Source: Arachis hypogaea
Taxonomy: Eukaryota > Streptophyta > Magnoliopsida > Fabales > Fabaceae
Assembly (NCBI RefSeq): GCF_003086295.3
Contig: NC_092039.1
Coordinates: forward strand, 97,794,561 to 97,858,560
Direction: 5' to 3'
Length of the DNA: 64,000 nucleotides
Shown here piece by piece: positions 57,701-64,000 of this stretch. Within the stretch, counting starts at the first letter, position 1; each line of letters starts with the position of its first letter. A program made the translations under genes and the position numbers. Below the pieces are notes generated by a model. It was given only the letters and a program-made list of their open reading frames with translations. It was not told where the DNA came from and did not search any database.

Positions 57701-60670
57701 TGATGAGTGTATAAAATGGAGGGTTATATTAGTTTAATAAATATAAAATAAATACATTAAAAATTTAATTTTTTATATCTTTAATAAAAAAATTTTAACT
57801 TTATAATCATAACATATGTCTTAAAAATACAAAATAGATATATCCAAAATTTATTTAAACTCGTTTAAAACCCGGTAACACTCCCTTGGTAGGAGAAATA
57901 GATCGTCTCAAATGTTAAAAAAAAAATTGAGATTGTAAAATGTGATCTCTAATTCTTCATTGTTCTCTCTCATATTTATTCTTAGTTCCACTTATAAAAT
58001 TAATGGTAAGAGATCATACTTTATTCCCTTAATTGTTTAAAAAATTGAGAGGATTCATTCTCCCTTGCAGAAACAGGGCTGAGTTTTTTCTATATTATAA
58101 ACGTATGTGTGATATCCAATGATATTTGAGTGGTATTGTAATTTATTCTGCTATGGCTCTGCTTCAATTTTTTGAAAGGAACAAAACGTCATCAACGTTT
58201 TGTGGGTGGGTGAGTTTTTTTTAATTAAAAAAGTAAAATGGCGTCGACAGATTGCATAATTTTTTTTAATTTAGCATGGACAAAATGTCAGCGACGTATT
58301 GCATAAGAAATACTTTTTTTAATTTTACTATGTGCAAAACGTCAGCGACGTATTGTATATTTATTTTTTTTAATTGACAGAAAGGGAAAACGTCAGTGAC
58401 GTTTTGCTTGAAGACATGTTTTTAAATTATTTTTCGGTCAAAACATCGTTCACGTATTGCAAAAAAAGTAAAAACGTGAATGATATTTTGTGAAAATGTC
58501 AGCGACGTTTTGTGCTAGGAGGAATAAAAAAAATTAATTATAAAAGAAGTTTTGGATTGTGCTAAAACGCAAAATTGGAGTATGAGAGTAAAGTTCTACA
58601 TAAAAATAGAGTAATAAGAGTTTTGTTCTACAAAATATTCTCAATATGAGAGAGTGAAAAAATTTTGTGAGTGAGTGTGAAGAGTGTATAAAATGGAGGG
58701 TTATATTAGTTTAATAAATACAAAATAAATACATTAAAAATTTAATTTTTCATATCTTTAATAAAAAAATTTTAACTTTATAATAATAACATATGTCTTA
58801 AAAATACAAAATAGATAAATCCAAAATTTATTTAAACTCATTTTAAACCTGGTAACACTCCCTTGGCAAGAGGAATAGATCCTCTCAATTATTAAAAAAA
58901 ATTGAAATTGTAAATAATGTGATCTCTAATTCTTCATTGTTCTCTCTCATATTTATTCTTAGTTCCACTTATAAAATTAATGGTAAGAGATCATACTTTA
59001 CTCCCTTAATTGTTAAAAAAATTGAGAGGATTCATTCTCCCTTGCAGAAATAGGGCTGAGTTTTTTCTATATAATAAACGTATGTGTGTTATCCAATGAT
59101 ATTTGAGTGGTATTGTAATTTACTCTGCTATGGCCCTGCTTCAATTTTTTGAAAGGAACAAAATGTCACCAACGTTTTGTGGGTGGGTGAGTTTTTTTTA
59201 ATTAAAAAAGCAAAATGGCGTCGACTGATTGCATAATTTTTTTTTTAATTTAGCACGGATAAAACGTCAGCGACGTATTGTATAAAAAATATTTTTTTTA
59301 ATTTTACTATGTGCAAAACGTCAGCGACACATTGTATATTTATTTTTTTAATTGACATAAAGGAAAAACGTCAGTGACATTTTGCTTGAAGACATGTTTT
59401 TAAATTATTTTTCGGTCAAAACGTCGTTCACGTATTGCAGAAAAAGTAAAAACGTGAATGATATTTTGTGAAAATGTCAGCGACGTTTTGTGCTAAGAGG
59501 AATAAAAAATATAAAATTAACTATAAAAGAAGTTTTGGATTGTGCTAAAACGCAAAATTGGAGTATAAGAGTAAAATTCTACATAAAAATAAAGTAATAA
59601 GAGTTTTGTTCTACAAAATATTCTCAATCTGAGAGAGTGAAAAAAATTTGTGAGTGAGTGTAATGAGTGTATAAAATGGAGGGTTATATTAGTTTAATAA
59701 ATACAAAATAAATACATTAAAATTTTAATTTTTTATATCTTTAATAAAAAAATTTTAACTTTATAATAATAACATTTGTCTTAAAAATACAAAATAGATA
59801 AATCCAAAATTTATTTAAACTCATTTTAAACCTGGTAACACTCCCTTGGCAGGAGGAATAGATCCTCTCAATTGTTAAAAAAAATTGAGATTGTAAAATA
59901 TGATCTCTAATTCTTCATTTTTCTCTCTCATATTTATTCTTAGTTCCAGTTATAAAATTAATGGTAAGAGATCATACTTTGCTCCCTTAATTATTAAAAA
60001 AAATGAGAGGATTCATTCTCCCTTGCAGAAACAGGGCTGGGTTTTTTTATATTATAAATGTATGTATGATATCCAATGATATTTGAATGGTATTGTAATT
60101 TACTCTACTATGGCCCTGCTTTAATTTTTCGAAAGAAACAAAATGTCATCAACGTTTTGTGGGTCAGTGAGGTTTTTTTAATTAAAAAAAAGCAAAATGG
60201 CATCGACAAATTGCATAATTTTTTTTAATTTAGCATGGACAAAACGTCAGCGACATATTGTATAAGAAATATTTTTTAATTTTACTATATGCAAAACGTC
60301 ATCGACATATTGTATATTTTTTTTTAATTGACAAAAAGGGAAAACGTCAATGACATTTTGCTTGAAGACATGTTTTTAAATTATTTTTTGGTCAAAACGT
60401 CGTTTACATATTGCAGAAAAGTAAAAACGTGAATGACGTTTTGTGAAATGTCAGCAACGTTTTGTGCTAAGAGGAATAAAAAATATAAAATTAACTATAA
60501 AAGAAGTTTTGGATTGTGCTAAAACGCAAAATTGGAGTATGAGAGTAAAGTTCAACATAGAAATGGAGTAATAAGAGCTTTATTCTACAAAATGTTCTCA
60601 ACTTGAGAGAGTGAAAAAAGTTTGTGAGTGAGTGTGATGAGTGTATAAAATGGAGGGTTATATTAGTTTA
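54796..60670 (+). repeat. Six tandem ~975-bp units upstream of the MULE transposase
   Basis: The landmark TATAAAATGG starts at 55751, 56730, 57710, 58687, 59670 and 60644 (steps 979, 980, 977, 983, 974). Each unit contains, in order, a foldback-like segment (CCTCTCAATT ... AATTGAGAGG), a series of ACGTC/GACGT words about 50 bases apart, a GAGAGAGTGAAAAAAGTTTG stretch and the TATA-like box. The last unit runs straight into the transposase. No gene lies in the array. Units 1-2 are almost identical to units 3-4 over much of their length. Confidence 0.95.
60644..60660 (+). promoter_or_regulatory. Candidate TATA box of the MULE transposase (last of six copies)
   Basis: TATAAAATGGAGGGTTA in the last repeat unit, immediately before the N-terminal coding text of the transposase at 60671. 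The same box ends every upstream unit, which supports its belonging to the transposase upstream region. Confidence 0.45.
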
Positions 60671-62258
60671 AACATATACTACAATGGTCAGATTTTATCT
60701 CACACACATGAAGGCGTGAACTTTTTTTGTGAGAATCTATGTGTTATTGTTGTTCCTCTTTCAATAACATATGAAGAATTTTAGAGTATACTTTCTCTAA
60801 GTGTAGATCATCAAGTGTAAAAGAGAGAGATAAATATTCTGTACAAGCAACCTGTGCTAGTATTTGATGGTTTCGGCCAATTCAAATAATGCATGTGACT
60901 GATGAAGCTAGTATGTAAAGAATATTTTTTACCTATCATCAAAATAGAGCACATGCCTCACTTATCGAGTTGTATGTTGAGTTCGAAAAAAATCGATGAT
61001 GTTGATTTTTCAGAATCCAACATAGACTAGGTGGGTTATAATACTGAAAGCGATGAAGAGTTTGAAGGTAATTATGAAGTTGTTGGTCTAACTAAAGATG
61101 TAGAGGAAGATGAGATAATGGTTGAAAGAAATGTGGCTGATGTTGCAAATACATTAACCGGACAACATCCATGTAGAGAGCCATCTTTTATGCATCCTTT
61201 GAATCTTGATGCCATGCATGCACCAAAATTTCCTAAATACGTCAATACAGGTAATTTTGTTGTTGTTGTTGTTGTTCACTTTTTTAGTGTTAGTAATATT
61301 ATTATTTGTTTTGTTTTTATATTAGTATTTTTTTTATTTTTATACTGTTATTACTATTTATTATTGTCATTATTATTATTATTATTAATAGAATATTATT
61401 TAGATTTATTTTTGTTTTATTATTGGTGTAGCCCCAGCTGTTGTAGTTGATGGTGAATTCACCGTTGGAATGGAGTTTAACTCTAGAGAGGCTGTTATTG
61501 CATTAGTTAAAGAGTATACAATTCGAAGAGGAGTTGATTATAGGGTATATGAATCAGAACCAACAACATTCTATGCTAAATGCATACAGTACAGAACAAC
61601 CTGTGATTGACTTATCAGAGTTAGTCTTATGAAAAGATAGTATTATTGGGTGATAAGGAGGTACAATGGTAGTCACACGTGCACTAAAAGTACTATATCT
61701 CAAGAGCATGCTAAACTGGACTCTAATACAATTGCAGAAGCGATAAAGCCATTAGTTGAAGCTAACCCGTCCATAAAGGCGAAATCTGTCATTGCTGAAG
61801 TGCAATTGAAGTTCAACTACATGATAAGTTATCGCAAAGCATGATTGGCCAAGCAAAAGGCAATTGAAAAATATTTGGTGGGTGAGAATATTCATATGAA
61901 GCTTTGTCCACATGATTTAAAGCAATAGTTGCAAAAGAACCATCAGCAGTTGTTGAGTATGAAATTGCATATGGCAATCAAGAGGATGAGTTAGTTGAAG
62001 ATCTCCGGATTCTGACACGAATCTTCTAGGCTTTCTACATGTGCATTAAAGCATTTAGAAGTTGCAAGCCAGTGGTCCAGATTGACGACACACATTTGTA
62101 TGGAAAGTATAAATGAGCTCTTTTGGTTGCAGTATCACAAGATGGCAATGGAAATGTCGTGCCTCTTGCATTTGCCCTAGTCGAAGGTGAGACTGTCGAT
62201 GTCTGGCACTTTTTTCTTAACCATTTACAAACACATGTAGTTAATTAGGATGGTGTTG
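60671..62258 (+). pseudogene. MuDR-type transposase, 5' part (one intron, several stops)
   Basis: N-terminal text [20 protein letters not shown] is typical of plant MuDR proteins, as is [19 protein letters not shown] (stop in place of Trp). Exon to 61250, intron 61251-61431 (GT...AG, with GTT and ATT repeats), then [15 protein letters not shown] and SREAVIALVKEYTIRRGVDY, the MuDR N-terminal domain. TGA replaces Trp after CD near 61608. The transposase core appears as VVQIDDTHLYGKYK and VPLAFALVEGETVDVWHFF, with the first catalytic Asp in IDD. Broken by stops and by the solo LTR at 62259. Confidence 0.85.
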
Positions 62259-63729
62259 TGATAAACCGCTATTTTACGGTTTATTTTGTATTGAATTGAG
62301 TGGATTTTATCCATTATTCTCACACTTATGCATATAATTCACATGTTTTACATTTTCCTTCCTAATTTTGTGCTATGATTGAAAACATGCTTCTTTTGCC
62401 TTAAATTTGATAATTTTAATTCTCACTTATTACCATTTGATGTCGTGATATGTGTGTTTAGTGTTTTTAGGTTTTATAGGGCAGGAATGGCTTAGAGGAT
62501 GGAAAGGAAGCATGCAAAAGTGGAAGAAATACAAGAAAATGATGTTTTGGGAAGCTGGCAACGACGCGCACGCATGGACGACGCGTACGCGTGACCAGCA
62601 TATCAGGCAAGCGACGCGTACGGGTGAACGACGCATACGCGTGACAAAGTGTCACGTGCTGCAGAAATTAAAATTCGCTGGGGGAAATTTCTGGGCTATT
62701 TTTGGCTCAGTTTCAAACCCAAAAATACAGATTAGAGGCTGCAGAGTGGAGCTGGAAGGGGGGAATCCATCATTCACACTTCATTCACACAATCTTAGGT
62801 TTTAGATGTAGTTTTCTAGAGAGAGAGGCTCTCTCCTCTCTCTAGGTGTTAGGGTTTTTAGTCTTGTTCCTTCTCACTTTCAGAATTCTACCTTACTTTA
62901 ATTTAGTTTTCTCTTACTTTTATTTGTTCTAACACTTTAGTTTTTTACTTCTCTAATTGATTCCTTCATTTTGCTAATTTAGTTTATGAGTTCATGTGTT
63001 ACTCTCAATTTTCATTAATGCAATTTATGTTTCACATTTCTTATTGTTCAATTGCTTTGTTATTGTTATTTCTTTGCTTTGGTTAGTTTTAGATTTTTCT
63101 ATATCTCATTAGTTTTCTATGTTTTTATGTTATGCCTTCCAAGTGTTTGATAAAATGTTTGGTTGGATTTTAAATTAGATTTTTATGCTCTTGGCTTCGG
63201 TTGATTAATTAGAGACTCTTGAGTTATCAAAAGTCTTATGTGGATTGGTGATTGAAGATTGTCGGTTAGCTTGAACTTCACCAAGGCTAGTCTCTCACTA
63301 TGAGTTGACTAGGACTTGTGAACTCAAGTTGATTGTATACACTTGACTTTCCTTCAATTGTTAGAGGTTAACTAAGTGAAGGCAATCTACAATTACCATT
63401 ACAATTGACAATGATAATTAGGATAGGACTTCTAATTCTCATTCCTTGTTAAGAGCTTACTTAGTTACTAGTTTACTTTCTTGCCATTTTACTTTCTTGT
63501 TCCTTATTTCAAAAACCCAAAAATATACTTTTCCATAACTAATAATAACTACACTTTTCTGTAATTCCTTGAGAGACGACCCAAGGTTTAAATACTTTGG
63601 TTAATTTTATTGGGTTTGTATTTGTGACAAACAATTTAAATATTGATTGAGGTCTGATTATCGGTTTAGAAATATACTTGTAACGTGATTATTTTTGTAA
63701 AAATCTTTACCGACATTTTTCCTCCATCA
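62259..63729 (+). repeat. Solo LTR of the element B family (1471 bp)
   Basis: From TGATAAACCGCTATTTTACG to CCTCCATCA, with exact target duplicates TGTTG at 62254-62258 and 63730-63734. Alignable with the B LTR (18002-19488) throughout, including ATTGAGTGGATTTTATCC, the CpG palindromic cluster (62560-62650), the AGAGAGGCTCTCTC stretch and GAGAGACGACCCAAGG. No internal region is present, so it is a recombination product. It interrupts the MULE transposase core. Confidence 0.95.
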
Positions 63730-63734
63730 TGTTG

Positions 63735-64000
63735 CCCTTATCTCTGATCGACACGAGTCAATTATCTCAGCTGTAGGTCGTAGTAATGGAACATGGAAAT
63801 ATCCGAGAGCTATTCACATGTTTTGCATCCAACACATAGCATCCAACTTTTTGCGGAGCTTCAAGGCACCACTCCTGCAGAAGCTAATTGTCAACATGGC
63901 TATTCTAGAATAATGCGTGAATTCAATATGCGTTACTAGAGATTATGTGAGAGGAGAGAGGCTTACAAGTAGTGTCTAGACCGGATCCTTCGATAGCAGT
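63735..64000 (+). pseudogene. MuDR-type transposase, continuation after the solo LTR
   Basis: Reads ALISDRHESIISAVGRSNGTW when joined across the target duplicate, then YPRAIHMFCIQHIASNFLR, the conserved DRH and CxxH region of MULE transposases. Further on the MREFNMRY and GEAYTQWL-like region is present with stops. Runs off the window. Confidence 0.85.

Noticed and set aside
61251..61450. Extension of the transposase frame through VVVVVV and LLLLL to 61450
   Set aside because: It reads through an intron with GTT and ATT repeats. Using GT at 61251 and AG at 61430-61431 restores the conserved [12 protein letters not shown] text.

Overview
The window looks like nuclear DNA of a legume, very probably peanut or a wild relative (genus Arachis). 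The case rests on AT-rich intergenic DNA, large nested Ty3-type LTR retrotransposons, LTRs opening TGATGAGCGG, and arrays of the palindrome GGCGTTTAACGCC, which I associate with Arachis repeats from memory. Only one ordinary host gene is visible. Everything was read by eye, and no database search was possible.

Bases 1-42985 are a stack of nested elements. The host is D, an old degenerate Ty3-type element on the minus strand. Its LTR is at 42108-42985, followed leftwards by gag, protease, reverse transcriptase (RT), RNase H and integrase, which breaks off at 19489. Three things interrupt D. (1) E (27389-41426, +) is a chromovirus-like element with ~3.45 kb LTRs and a GTAAG target-site duplication (TSD). 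Its 3' LTR carries a Pack-MULE (36312-38674) with ~480 bp inverted ends, a 9-bp TSD and captured pieces of two host genes. (2) A 2286-bp solo LTR (23871-26156, TSD AAAAC) contains a GC-rich palindromic minisatellite. (3) B (16109-19488) is an LTR element with no coding capacity. B's 5' LTR is broken by A (ending at 16108, +), and A's gag appears to be broken by C (710-9495, -), a second member of A's family. A and C encode only gag and protease plus an extra ORF2, so they are non-autonomous. A 1000-N assembly gap (1299-2298) lies in C.

Bases 42986-46963 are gene-free AT-rich DNA with one weak SINE candidate. Bases 46964-53330 (minus) hold a 15-exon gene for a plastid-targeted RUS (DUF647) protein of 511 residues. 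All junctions keep the frame. One intron uses a GC donor, and intron 13 holds an antisense, broken retroelement-like coding remnant.

Bases 54796-60670 are six tandem units of ~975 bp, each ending in the same TATA-box stretch. They lead into a decayed MuDR-type transposase (60671-64000) that is split by a solo LTR of the B family (62259-63729, TSD TGTTG).

The most notable pattern is that several unrelated LTR families and the MULE upstream array all carry clusters of short CpG-containing palindromes, some at strikingly regular spacing (~31 bp in A and C, ~50 bp in the array, ~131 bp in the solo LTR). A hairpin plus TTTAAGTKTGG module sits beside the 3' LTR in A and B and is duplicated upstream of ORF2 in A and C.
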